Under the pieces are notes generated by a model. It did no database searches. It had not been told where the DNA came from and saw nothing but the letters and a program-made list of their open reading frames with translations. Shown one piece after another: positions 24,240 through 31,920 of a stretch of 64,000 nt of DNA (the stretch's first letter is position 1; every line of letters starts with the position of its first letter). This DNA is from SIG440 sp045645805 (GTDB lineage: Bacteria; Bacillota; Clostridia; Monoglobales; Monoglobaceae): NCBI GenBank assembly GCA_045645805.1, contig JAZRJL010000046.1, positions 1-64,000 on the forward strand, given 5' to 3'. A program made the translations under genes and the position numbers.

Positions 24240-25595
24240 CTATTCAACAACCTCGATATCAAGAAGATTACATACTGTCTTAACCTTTTCAACATAGTCA
24301 CCGAATATCATAATAACGTGCTGTCCCGGAACCTTGTCAAGATATTCAACAAGGGGAAGCTCAAGCTCGAGAAGTGCAGCGGGGAAATCGGGTGTGGGTT
24401 CTTCCCAGCCGAATTCTGTCCACTTGGGATTGGGCTTGGTTGTACCATGCTGCAAGAACATTTTGAACTTGCCGTTGTCGCAGAAGAATCTGCCGTATGT
24501 AACTTCGCCGGTCTTAAGCTTGGAAACATTACTGATACCTGTGTTGTATTCGCCAAGCTGAGCTGACTTGATTTCGAAGTCACCGTCGATGAAATCACGG
24601 GGAATAAATCCGCAGACACCAACTAAAACAGAATTGTCAAATACCTCGTAATGCTCAACAAATGCTGAGGTATTGCCTGAAACTGTTGAAAGAATAATGC
24701 TTGTAACAAGACCATAAGCATCACATTCACAGATAACAGATACATCCTTGTCAGCAAGAAGTGACTGTGCAAGACAGGGATTAAATCCAAGCTTTGTGAT
24801 ACCGTCAACACACTTAACAGCAATTGCGTCAAGCTGTCTGCCGTCTGCCTGGTCCTTCATTGCAAGGTAAAGTCTTGTAACCTTTTCAAGGGGCTCGTCA
24901 GCGATAACGTTCTGCGCCTTTGTGGTGCTTCTTATCCACTCCATTGTTTCCTTAACTCTGTCTTCGGGGAAGGCATTCATAAGGTCAGCAATGATGTAAC
25001 CGTCGTAGTTTTCAATATCAATACCAATCTTTTTGCAAAGAGCAGTCTTGTCGTATGAAAGGGGATAAAGACCCATATCAGCATAACCGATAAGACCGAT
25101 ACGTGCAGCACGAACACGCTTTGCACAGCTTACTGCATGGATATAGTCAGCAACCTGATCGTATGCATGAGGAGCATTGGGTTCTTCCATAATAATTTTG
25201 TACTTAAAACCAAATTCCTTTGCAACAGGGATAAAGCCTGTAATACCTGCACCTGCAGCAGGAGCGTGAAGCTTGCCTGTCTTGTCGGTGAAGCCACCGA
25301 TACCCCAGATAAGAACAGGAACATCACGGAAGTTTTTGAGAACGTGCATAATGTTGATTGTAATATGCCACGAAACAAACTTTGCAATAAAGAGGTCAAC
25401 CTTCTGGTCCTTAATAGCCTCGGCAACCTTTTCAGCATCGCTGAAGTTCATAATTTTGTAGCATCCAAGAAGGTTACAGTCCATCTTTGCAACTTCTGCA
25501 TCGATTTCCTTGATGATTACATCAAGATATTCCTGCGGATACTGCTGCTCGCCAACGCTGAGCATTACAACATTTGCTTTTGTCATGTTTTTCAT
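24240..25595 (-). CDS. L-fucose/L-arabinose isomerase superfamily protein
   Basis: A 451-residue protein of the fucose/arabinose isomerase fold. The N-terminal Rossmann-like domains contain KVDLFIAKFVSWHITINIMH and VPVLIWGIGGF. The central part has RIGLIGYADMGLYPLSYD. The C-terminal family block reads VICECDAYGLVTSIILSTVSG, with an acidic pair in the place of the metal-binding residues. The likely step is aldose to ketose before phosphorylation. The sequence is clearly neither the classical AraA nor FucI. It follows the FGGY kinase by 73 bases and has GAGGAGATGAA upstream. Substrate unknown. Confidence 0.82.
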   Translation of the reverse strand: MKNMTKANVVMLSVGEQQYPQEYLDVIIKEIDAEVAKMDCNLLGCYKIMNFSDAEKVAEAIKDQKVDLFIAKFVSWHITINIMHVLKNFRDVPVLIWGIGGFTDKTGKLHAPAAGAGITGFIPVAKEFGFKYKIIMEEPNAPHAYDQVADYIHAVSCAKRVRAARIGLIGYADMGLYPLSYDKTALCKKIGIDIENYDGYIIADLMNAFPEDRVKETMEWIRSTTKAQNVIADEPLEKVTRLYLAMKDQADGRQLDAIAVKCVDGITKLGFNPCLAQSLLADKDVSVICECDAYGLVTSIILSTVSGNTSAFVEHYEVFDNSVLVGVCGFIPRDFIDGDFEIKSAQLGEYNTGISNVSKLKTGEVTYGRFFCDNGKFKMFLQHGTTKPNPKWTEFGWEEPTPDFPAALLELELPLVEYLDKVPGQHVIMIFGDYVEKVKTVCNLLDIEVVE

Positions 25596-25668
25596 AATTA
25601 GTTCATCTCCTCTGAAAAATTTTAACCAGCCTGAAAGTAGTTATCTGAACGGTATAATTGCTGTCAGG

Positions 25669-27165
25669 CTAAAATACAGACTTTAACGCCTGATAAAGTT
25701 CTTTATATTTTTTATATGCCTGGTCATAAACGTCTTTCATTCCTGCAACGGGCATAATATCCTTTGACTTAGCATCAACGCTTTCAAACGCCGCTTCAAC
25801 CGAATCATATTCCGAAACTGCCACAGCCCCCAAAATTGCAGCACCAAGTGCAGTCGTTTCGCTGTAACCGTTGCGAACAATCTTTTTACAGCAAACTGAA
25901 GCCTTTATTTCACCCCATAACGGACTTGACGAGCCACCCCCAAGGGATTTGATTTCAGCAACCTCAACACCCTGAGTTTCAAGAACCTCAATGTTTTCGC
26001 GAAGCATATATGCAATGCCTTCAAGTACACTTCGGCACAAATCCTTCATATCGGTTGCAAGGGTAAGGCCAAAGAAGCAACCCGTTGCTTCAGGGATTTC
26101 GTCAGGTGCATTTTTGCCCGAAAAATGGGGAAGAAGCATAACGCCACGACTGCCCGGCTGTGAAAGCTTTGCCATTTCGTCTATAAGGAAATACGGCGAA
26201 ACATCTTCAGCCTTTGCTTTTGCCACAAGCTCGCCTGCAACAGTGTCCTTGAACCATTTAAGCACAACCCCTGCCGTATTGCAAAACGGCATATACATAA
26301 ACTTGTCGTCAAAATGCTTGTAAATAGTAATGGGCTTTGAAAGGTCAAACACAGGCTTTTCAACGGTTGCACCTACAACAAGAGCAGTACCTGTTGTTTC
26401 GGTAACAACACCCTCACAAAAGTTACCCGCACCGATTGCCGAAGAAATCTGGTCCATAGCACCCGTAACAACCGCTGTATCACAGCAAAGACCGCATTCT
26501 CTTGAGGCATCGGCTGAAACCTTGCCCACAATCTCACCACAGGGGAGAACTTTCGGCAATTTTTCAACATTAATTCCACCAACCGCAAGAGCCTCGTCAA
26601 AGAAGCAATCGTCAACAATGTTGTACCAGCAGGTAGATGAAACCAAAGATTTTTCGGTAACAAATTCGCCTGTAAGACGCATAATAAGGTAATCCTCAAG
26701 CAAAAGGAATTTATATGTATTTTCATAAAGCTCGGGCATATTTTCCTTTATCCACATAAGCTTTGCCAGGGGAAGTGCCCCATCAATGCCGCAAAGACCT
26801 GTCTTCTGATAGATTTTTTCAAGACCAAGCTTTTCAAGAAGAAGCTCTGCCTCTTTTGTTGCCCTTGCATCAAGCCAGATAATCGCACGGCTTAAATGAT
26901 TGCCGTTTTTGTCAACAGGAACAAAGGTCTCGCCCTGAGTTGTAAATGTAAGGCTTTTGATTTCATTAACGTCAATGCCTGAATTTTTAATTGATTTTAT
27001 ACATCTGCAAAAGGTTTCGTAATACACCTCTGCACCAAGCTCAACGAAATCCTCCTGCGGGTAAAGCAGGTCGTATTCATAGCTTACCTTGCAAAGCTGC
27101 TTGAAATCCTTGCCGAAAAGCACACACTTCATAGAAGTTGTACCCACATCAAATGCCAGAAACAC
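25669..27165 (-). CDS. FGGY-family carbohydrate kinase (xylulokinase-like)
   Basis: A 498-residue FGGY kinase with the two-domain actin-like fold. N-terminal AFDVGTTSMKCVLFG binds phosphate. WLDARAT, AMDQISSAIGAGN and VTGAMDQ follow. C-terminal KSLGGGSSSPLWGEIKASV and ALGAAILGAVA are the family signature and adenosine motif. The overall pattern is closest to xylulokinase/gluconokinase-like members, which phosphorylate ketoses or polyols. It starts at GTG 27165 with AGGAGG upstream and is first in the cluster. Its promoter is at 27223-27251 with a dyad just upstream. No transporter or regulator gene adjoins. Confidence 0.9.
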   Translation of the reverse strand: MFLAFDVGTTSMKCVLFGKDFKQLCKVSYEYDLLYPQEDFVELGAEVYYETFCRCIKSIKNSGIDVNEIKSLTFTTQGETFVPVDKNGNHLSRAIIWLDARATKEAELLLEKLGLEKIYQKTGLCGIDGALPLAKLMWIKENMPELYENTYKFLLLEDYLIMRLTGEFVTEKSLVSSTCWYNIVDDCFFDEALAVGGINVEKLPKVLPCGEIVGKVSADASRECGLCCDTAVVTGAMDQISSAIGAGNFCEGVVTETTGTALVVGATVEKPVFDLSKPITIYKHFDDKFMYMPFCNTAGVVLKWFKDTVAGELVAKAKAEDVSPYFLIDEMAKLSQPGSRGVMLLPHFSGKNAPDEIPEATGCFFGLTLATDMKDLCRSVLEGIAYMLRENIEVLETQGVEVAEIKSLGGGSSSPLWGEIKASVCCKKIVRNGYSETTALGAAILGAVAVSEYDSVEAAFESVDAKSKDIMPVAGMKDVYDQAYKKYKELYQALKSVF

Positions 27166-27222
27166 AGCGTATCGCCTCCTGTTTAAAATTAAGCTTTCAA
27201 CACATCTGTATGAGTTATTTCA

Positions 27223-27251
27223 ATTATGCCATTCACCATATAAATTGTCAA
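27223..27251 (-). promoter_or_regulatory. Sigma-A-type promoter of the sugar cluster
   Basis: On the minus strand TTGACA, 17 bases, CATAAT: a near-consensus promoter 58 bases before the kinase start. Confidence 0.8.
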
Positions 27252-27254
27252 TAC

Positions 27255-27271
27255 CTGATTGGCACAGTCAG
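27255..27271. promoter_or_regulatory. Candidate operator upstream of the sugar-cluster promoter
   Basis: Dyad CTGATTG-GCA-CAGTCAG with one mismatch, just upstream of the -35 box. That position fits an activator site. No regulator gene for it is in the window. Confidence 0.4.
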
Positions 27272-27346
27272 TATCATTTTATAAGTTTTTCGTAATTTTT
27301 TCTTTTTGTAAATTCTCTTTTTCCATATAATCTTAAAAAACGCAAT

Positions 27347-27397
27347 AGAGGCTGTTGTATCAAAACATATAATTTATGTTTTGATACAACAGCCTCT
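27347..27397 (-). terminator. 23-bp perfect hairpin after the phosphatase gene
   Basis: Perfect 23-bp arms (AGAGGCTGTTG... and complement) with a 5-base loop, 6 bases past the end of the phosphatase gene. It is unusually long for a terminator. The GAGGCTGTT head resembles the repeat B hairpins at 8413 and 62601. Confidence 0.7.
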
Positions 27398-27403
27398 TTA
27401 TTG

Positions 27404-27856
27404 TTATATTCCTATCTCATCAAGCAATCCCCGGCAGCCTTTTGTCACATCCTCCATTGTCTTGTCAAAGTCCCCCGTATACCACGGGTCGGCGACATCG
27501 CCCGGACAATCGGTGTGGTCAAGCAAAAGTGACACCTTTTTTTGCGGATCATCACCAACAAAACGGGTCATATTGCGAAGATTGAGCCTGTCCATTGCGA
27601 TTATATAATCAAAATACTCATAATCGCTCTTTGTCATCTGCCGTGCGGTTTTGCCCATACAGGAAATGCCGTGCTCGGCAAGCTTTTTCTTTGCCGGTGG
27701 ATAAACCGTCTCACCAAGAGCCTCGGTGCTGGTGGCACAGGACGCAATTTCAAACCTGTCGGCAACGCCATCCTTTTTCACCATATCACGAAGGACAAAT
27801 TCCGCCATAGGGCTTCGACAAATATTTCCATGACATACAAACAGAACCTTAATCAT
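27404..27856 (-). CDS. Low-molecular-weight protein tyrosine phosphatase
   Basis: A 150-residue LMW phosphatase. The active-site loop CHGNICRS has nucleophile Cys8 and Arg14, and the general acid lies in DPWYTGDF (Asp123). It dephosphorylates protein tyrosine or arginine in related bacteria. Unlike ArsC it has the DPW(Y) loop. It begins 3 bases after the ferritin stop, so it is the last gene of the flavodiiron-rubredoxin-ferritin operon. That placement hints at a link to the oxidative stress response, which is inference. Confidence 0.92.
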   Translation of the reverse strand: MIKVLFVCHGNICRSPMAEFVLRDMVKKDGVADRFEIASCATSTEALGETVYPPAKKKLAEHGISCMGKTARQMTKSDYEYFDYIIAMDRLNLRNMTRFVGDDPQKKVSLLLDHTDCPGDVADPWYTGDFDKTMEDVTKGCRGLLDEIGI

Positions 27857-27859
27857 GGC

Positions 27860-28372
27860 TTATAAAACAAGCGACGGTGCAGAATACACCCTTGCCGCAA
27901 GCTCACTGTTGAGCATATAAAGGCTCTTGGGGTCAGAACCGAAAAGCTCCATTTTGGTAATTAAATCATTGGCATTGGTTTCTTCCTCGCCCTGCTCCTT
28001 TACAAACCAGTCAAGGAACTGCATTGTGCGGAAGTCCTTTACCTCATATGCCGCTGCATATATGTCATTGATAAGCGAGGTAACATACTCCTCGTGTTCA
28101 AGACCTGCTTTAAGAACAGTCATATCGCTGTCTAAAACCTTGTCAGGCTTTGCAATTGCCTCAAGCGTAACCTTTTCATTGTTGTTCTGCAAATAGCGGT
28201 AAAACAGCATTGCGTGGTCTCTTTCCTCCTGAGCCTGAATGTAATACCAGTTTGCAAATCCATCAAGACCCCTGTCCTCAAAATAATTTGAGAAGTCAAG
28301 GTAAAGATATGCCGAATATAACTCCTTGTTTATCTGCTGGTTAAGCAGCTCTCTTACTTTTTCATTCATCAT
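27860..28372 (-). CDS. ftnA: Ferritin (non-heme)
   Basis: A 170-residue bacterial ferritin. The four-helix bundle shows LLNQQINKELYSAYLYLDF, then the ferroxidase residues in AQEERDHAMLF, and VKEQGEEETNANDLI in the fourth helix. It stores iron and removes Fe(II) and peroxide. The ATG at 28372 with AAAGGAATG upstream gives the usual length; the longer frame reaching 28471 has no ribosome site. Together with rubredoxin and the flavodiiron protein it forms an oxygen and iron defence group. Confidence 0.94.
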   Translation of the reverse strand: MMNEKVRELLNQQINKELYSAYLYLDFSNYFEDRGLDGFANWYYIQAQEERDHAMLFYRYLQNNNEKVTLEAIAKPDKVLDSDMTVLKAGLEHEEYVTSLINDIYAAAYEVKDFRTMQFLDWFVKEQGEEETNANDLITKMELFGSDPKSLYMLNSELAARVYSAPSLVL

Positions 28373-28515
28373 TATAATCATTCCTTTCCCTAAAATGCAA
28401 GTCTGAAAAAAATTGTTCAGATTGCCGCTTTGCCGCGAGTAATGCTGTGCTATGTGCACCGCTCCGAGCAAAAAGTGGTGAGATGGGCAAGATTTTTTCA
28501 GACTTTTCTCCTTAA

Positions 28516-28674
28516 CTATTCTTCAGAAAACATATCCTTGCCTACACCGCAAAGGGGGCAGGCAAAATCATCGGGAAGGTCCTCAAACTTTGTTCCTGGT
28601 TCAATACCCATATCAGGAGCACCCAACTCCTCATCATAAACCCATCCACAAGCGTCACATACATATTTTTTCAT
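28516..28674 (-). CDS. Rubredoxin
   Basis: A 52-residue rubredoxin. Iron ligands are Cys6 and Cys9 (CDACGW) and Cys39 and Cys42 (CPLCG), with the usual YDEELGAPDMGIEPGT and LPDDFACP. It passes electrons to the flavodiiron protein encoded just upstream. The start is ATG 28674 with AGGAGG upstream; the frame extends further but those residues have no counterpart in the family. Confidence 0.97.
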   Translation of the reverse strand: MKKYVCDACGWVYDEELGAPDMGIEPGTKFEDLPDDFACPLCGVGKDMFSEE

Positions 28675-28705
28675 AATAATTTTCCTCCTGAATATTTTTA
28701 AATTT

Positions 28706-29857
28706 TTATTTGCAAAGCTCGTCTGCAAGTGCATTGAGCTTGTTTTCACTTTCATCATCAAGTGCTGACATAATCTTTACCTCGGTTTCGGCAAGGGTCA
28801 GGTTTTTGCACTTTTCAAGCATCCCTTTCATAACCTTTGCCGCCATTGGTGCCCAGCTTCCGTTTTCAATAAAGGCCACCTTGCGGTTGCTGAAATTCCG
28901 CTCGGTCAGGTGATTGATAAATTCACGCATAAAGGGGAATATGTCGGCATTATAGGTAGTGGTGGCAAGAACAAGCCTGTCATACCTGAAAGCATCCTCC
29001 ACCGCCTCTGCCATATCACATCTTGCAAGGTCGCTTATTGCAACCTTTACGCCTTTTTTCTTAAGGCTCTCCGCAAGCTTCAATACTGCCTTTTTAGTAT
29101 TTCCGTAAACTGATGTATAGGCAATTGCAACACCCTCTTCCTCAGCACGGTAGCTGGACCAGATATCATAAAGGTTTATATAATAGCCTAAGTTTTCATT
29201 AAGAACAGGACCGTGCAGCGGACAAATAACCTCAATATCAAGTGCTGCCGCCTTTTTAAGAAGGCTTTGAACCTGAGCACCGTACTTGCCCACAATACCG
29301 ATATAATAACGTCTTGCCTCACACGCCCATTCCTCGTCAGTATCGGTTGTGCCGAACTTGCCAAAGCCATCTGCCGAAAACAGAACCTTGTCGCATTTGT
29401 CATAGGTAACAATAACCTCGGGCCAATGCACCATAGGTGCAGTCACAAACACAAGGCTGTGCTTGCCAAGCTCAAGGGTATCGCCCTCGCCCACAACAAG
29501 CTGACGGCCTGCAAAGTCTGTGCCAAAAAACTGCTTCATCATCACAAAAGCCTTTTGTGATGCAACAATTTTTGCATCAGGGAAGAGCTCTGCAAAATTC
29601 TTTATATTTGCCGAGTGGTCAGGCTCCATATGCTGAACAATCAAGTAATCGGGAGTCTTGCCCTCTGTAACAGCCTTTATGTTGGCAAGCCATTCGTCAC
29701 CGAATCGTGCATCAACCGTGTCAAATACTGCAATTTTTTCATCAATAATTACATAGGAATTATATGCCATGCCGTTTGGAACTATGTATTGTCCCTCAAA
29801 CAAATCTATTTCACGGTCATTTACGCCAACGTATTTAATATCCTGTGTTATTTTCAT
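28706..29857 (-). CDS. Flavodiiron protein (FprA-type oxygen/NO reductase)
   Basis: A 383-residue A-type flavoprotein. The N-terminal metallo-beta-lactamase domain has the diiron motif HxExDH (His76, Glu78, Asp80, His81). The C-terminal flavodoxin domain has AIAYTSVYGNTKKAV for FMN. It reduces O2 to water, or NO to N2O, with electrons from rubredoxin, and protects anaerobes during air exposure. It lies 28 bases after the DUF4430 lipoprotein gene and is followed by rubredoxin, ferritin and a phosphatase. Confidence 0.95.
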   Translation of the reverse strand: MKITQDIKYVGVNDREIDLFEGQYIVPNGMAYNSYVIIDEKIAVFDTVDARFGDEWLANIKAVTEGKTPDYLIVQHMEPDHSANIKNFAELFPDAKIVASQKAFVMMKQFFGTDFAGRQLVVGEGDTLELGKHSLVFVTAPMVHWPEVIVTYDKCDKVLFSADGFGKFGTTDTDEEWACEARRYYIGIVGKYGAQVQSLLKKAAALDIEVICPLHGPVLNENLGYYINLYDIWSSYRAEEEGVAIAYTSVYGNTKKAVLKLAESLKKKGVKVAISDLARCDMAEAVEDAFRYDRLVLATTTYNADIFPFMREFINHLTERNFSNRKVAFIENGSWAPMAAKVMKGMLEKCKNLTLAETEVKIMSALDDESENKLNALADELCK

Positions 29858-29885
29858 TCTTTACCTCTTTCTATATTTAAAAAGT

Positions 29886-30305
29886 CTACTTGGTATATAC
29901 CAGCTCATAATGCTCACCATCTGCAAGCTCGGTATCATCAACACCAGTTGTCATATATTCACCATTTTTGCTGAATGACCAATAGGTCTGAGTCTTGTCA
30001 TAGTCAGCGGTAATCCCGTTTACCACTTTTATATACATCCCGTAAGCACCCTTTTCACCTGCAATAAGGTCATTCTCAATCAAAGCCTCGCCCACGGTCT
30101 TTTTGTCGGTGTTAATTGTAAAGGTAACAGCCTTGTCCAAAGCCTCAACTTCAACAAAAATAGTCTTTTCACCTTTTCCAAGCTCTGTATTCTCGGTATA
30201 CACCGCACTTTGCCAAAGGTCCGCATCTGCACTTTGTCCGCCGCAGGCAACAAGACTTATACACAGTAAAACAACTGTAAGTATGCTGATTATGGTCTTT
30301 TTCAT
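29886..30305 (-). CDS. DUF4430 lipoprotein
   Basis: A 139-residue exported lipoprotein. The signal peptide ends in the lipobox LVACGG (Cys21). The remainder, with TVGEALIENDLIAGEKGAYG and YWSFSKNGEYMTTGVDDTEL, is a DUF4430 domain. This fold resembles the C-terminal beta domain of cobalamin-binding transcobalamins, and it occurs on many Firmicute surface proteins as a possible small-ligand binder. I start it at ATG 30305 behind GAAAGGATG. It has its own promoter and is the first gene of the unit that includes the flavodiiron protein. Its role there is unclear. Confidence 0.88.
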   Translation of the reverse strand: MKKTIISILTVVLLCISLVACGGQSADADLWQSAVYTENTELGKGEKTIFVEVEALDKAVTFTINTDKKTVGEALIENDLIAGEKGAYGMYIKVVNGITADYDKTQTYWSFSKNGEYMTTGVDDTELADGEHYELVYTK

Positions 30306-30346
30306 CTTAATCATCCTTTCGGTTTTTTCATCAGTTAACAAGATAG

Positions 30347-30375
30347 ATTGTATCACACATTATTAAAATTTTCAA
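30347..30375 (-). promoter_or_regulatory. Sigma-A-type promoter of the DUF4430/flavodiiron operon
   Basis: On the minus strand TTGAAA, 17 bases, TACAAT, 42 bases before the start. Confidence 0.75.
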
Positions 30376-30390
30376 TGGAAAACTAAAGTT

Positions 30391-31089
30391 TTATTCAATA
30401 ATATTTCCATCCGTCGAAATTGTAACTACACGCCACGGAATAAATTTACCGCTTGCCATAAGTGCATTCTTTACCGCATTTTCAATTCCACCGCAACAGG
30501 GAACCTCCATACGTACAACAGTTACACTTTTTATGTTGTTGTTTGCTATTATATCGGTAAGCTTCTCGGTGTAATCCTCATCGTCAAGCTTGGGACAACC
30601 GATAAGAGTTATGTGATTACGTATAAACTCGTTGTGGAAGTTTCCGTAAGCATATGCCGTACAATCTGCCGCAATCAAAAGATTTGCGTTTTCAAAATAT
30701 GGTGCACGGGTCGGTACAAGCTTTATCTGGCAAGGCCATTGTCTGAGCTGACTTGAAATTTTTTGTGTTACCTTTGCCGTGCTGTCTTCCTCGCGTCTTA
30801 TTGCCCTTGCCTGAGTCCCGGGACATCCGCAGGGCAGCGGAGCCTGTATTTTTTCCGCTTTTGCCGCATTTACCGCCGTCTCGTCATAGGCAGGGGCTTC
30901 ACGTTCTTCAAAACTGATAGCTTTGGTAGGACAGGCAGGCAAACAATCCCCAAGACCATCACAATAATCTTCACAGGTAAGTTTTGCCTTTCCATTTATC
31001 ATCTCAATAGCACCCTCGTGACAAGCAGCAGCACACGCACCGCAGCCATTACATTTTTCTTCATCAATTTTTATTATTTTTCTCAACAT
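30391..31089 (-). CDS. 4Fe-4S ferredoxin-domain protein
   Basis: A 232-residue iron-sulfur protein. The N-terminal half has two cluster motifs: CNGCGACAAACHEGAI at residues 13-28 and a variant CEDYCDGLGDCLPACP around residues 39-54. A Cys-rich PLPCGCPG segment follows near residue 85. The rest is an alpha/beta domain with ANLLIAADCTAYAYG and EVPCCGG, resembling proteins often found next to Crp/Fnr regulators or hydroxylamine reductase in Clostridia. It is divergent from such a regulator here (31187-31846), so the two are probably functionally linked. The exact reaction is unknown. Confidence 0.88.
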   Translation of the reverse strand: MLRKIIKIDEEKCNGCGACAAACHEGAIEMINGKAKLTCEDYCDGLGDCLPACPTKAISFEEREAPAYDETAVNAAKAEKIQAPLPCGCPGTQARAIRREEDSTAKVTQKISSQLRQWPCQIKLVPTRAPYFENANLLIAADCTAYAYGNFHNEFIRNHITLIGCPKLDDEDYTEKLTDIIANNNIKSVTVVRMEVPCCGGIENAVKNALMASGKFIPWRVVTISTDGNIIE

Positions 31090-31114
31090 AATTTGTTGAT
31101 CCTTTCAATTTTAC

Positions 31115-31143
31115 TTGATTTATTTTCTTTAATATACTATAAT
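31115..31143 (+). promoter_or_regulatory. Sigma-A-type promoter of the Crp/Fnr gene
   Basis: TTGATT, 17 bases, TATAAT, 44 bases before the chosen start codon. Confidence 0.75.
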
Positions 31144-31157
31144 AATTAAAGAAAAGA

Positions 31158-31173
31158 TGTTGAATTTTCAACA
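31158..31173. promoter_or_regulatory. Palindrome in the Crp/Fnr leader (candidate operator)
   Basis: Perfect 16-base palindrome TGTTGAATTTTCAACA between the promoter and ribosome site. It could be an autoregulatory site. It has shorter half-site spacing than a classical FNR box. Confidence 0.45.
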
Positions 31174-31186
31174 AAAGGTGATGAAA

Positions 31187-31846
31187 ATGGAAAAATATTT
31201 TGAAATTTTAAGGAACTGCCCGTTATTTTTGGATATTCAAGACAAGGATTTAATTCCGCTTTTGGCCTGTCTTGGTGCAAGGGTTGAAAGCTTTGGCAAA
31301 AAGTACACCATATTTGCCGAGGGTACCCCCTCAAGATATATAGGTATAGTTCTGTCAGGTAAGGTACAGATTATTCAGCTTGATTATTACGGCAATCGCA
31401 GTATAATTGCAGAAGCTGGCCCAGGCGAGCTTTTTTCGGAGGCCTTTGCCTGTGCCGGACTTGACTCCGCTCCCGTATCCGCCATTGCCGATGAGGACAG
31501 CGAAATTATGCTGATCGATTGTCATTGCATAACGCACACCTGCTCAAATTCCTGCGAGTTTCATCAGCAGATAATTTTTAACCTGATGAAAAATCTTGCG
31601 GCAAAAAACATAATGTTTTTGCAAAGAATACAAATAACCTCAAAGCGAACCACCCGCGAAAAGCTGCTTGAATACCTTGCCACCCAGGCAAAAAAGCATA
31701 ATTCAAGCACCTTTGATATCCCCTTTGACAGGCAGGAACTTGCGGATTATCTCGAGGTTGACCGCAGCGGTCTGTCTGCCGAAATCAGCAAGCTGCGAAA
31801 TGAAGGCGTTCTTAAATCAAAAAAGAGCCGGTTTACTCTTCTGTAG
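31187..31846 (+). CDS. Crp/Fnr family regulator with a cysteine cluster
   Basis: A 219-residue regulator. The N-terminal cyclic-nucleotide-binding fold has GTPSRYIGIVLSGKVQI and GELFSEAFACAG. The C-terminal winged helix contains IPFDRQELADYLEVDRSGLSAEISKL as DNA-binding helices. Four cysteines lie close together at 112, 114, 119 and 123 (CHCITHTCSNSC), in the hinge after the effector domain, which suggests metal, Fe-S or thiol redox sensing. The ATG at 31187 follows AAAAGGTGAT. It is divergent from the Fe-S protein and next to the oxygen-defence genes, likely its targets. Confidence 0.9.
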   Translation: MEKYFEILRNCPLFLDIQDKDLIPLLACLGARVESFGKKYTIFAEGTPSRYIGIVLSGKVQIIQLDYYGNRSIIAEAGPGELFSEAFACAGLDSAPVSAIADEDSEIMLIDCHCITHTCSNSCEFHQQIIFNLMKNLAAKNIMFLQRIQITSKRTTREKLLEYLATQAKKHNSSTFDIPFDRQELADYLEVDRSGLSAEISKLRNEGVLKSKKSRFTLL

Positions 31847-31920
31847 ACCGGCAAACTCAAGCTGTCACAAGTGAGTATAAATTAAATAATACAGTTGAAA
31901 ATGGTAAATAACTACAAAAA

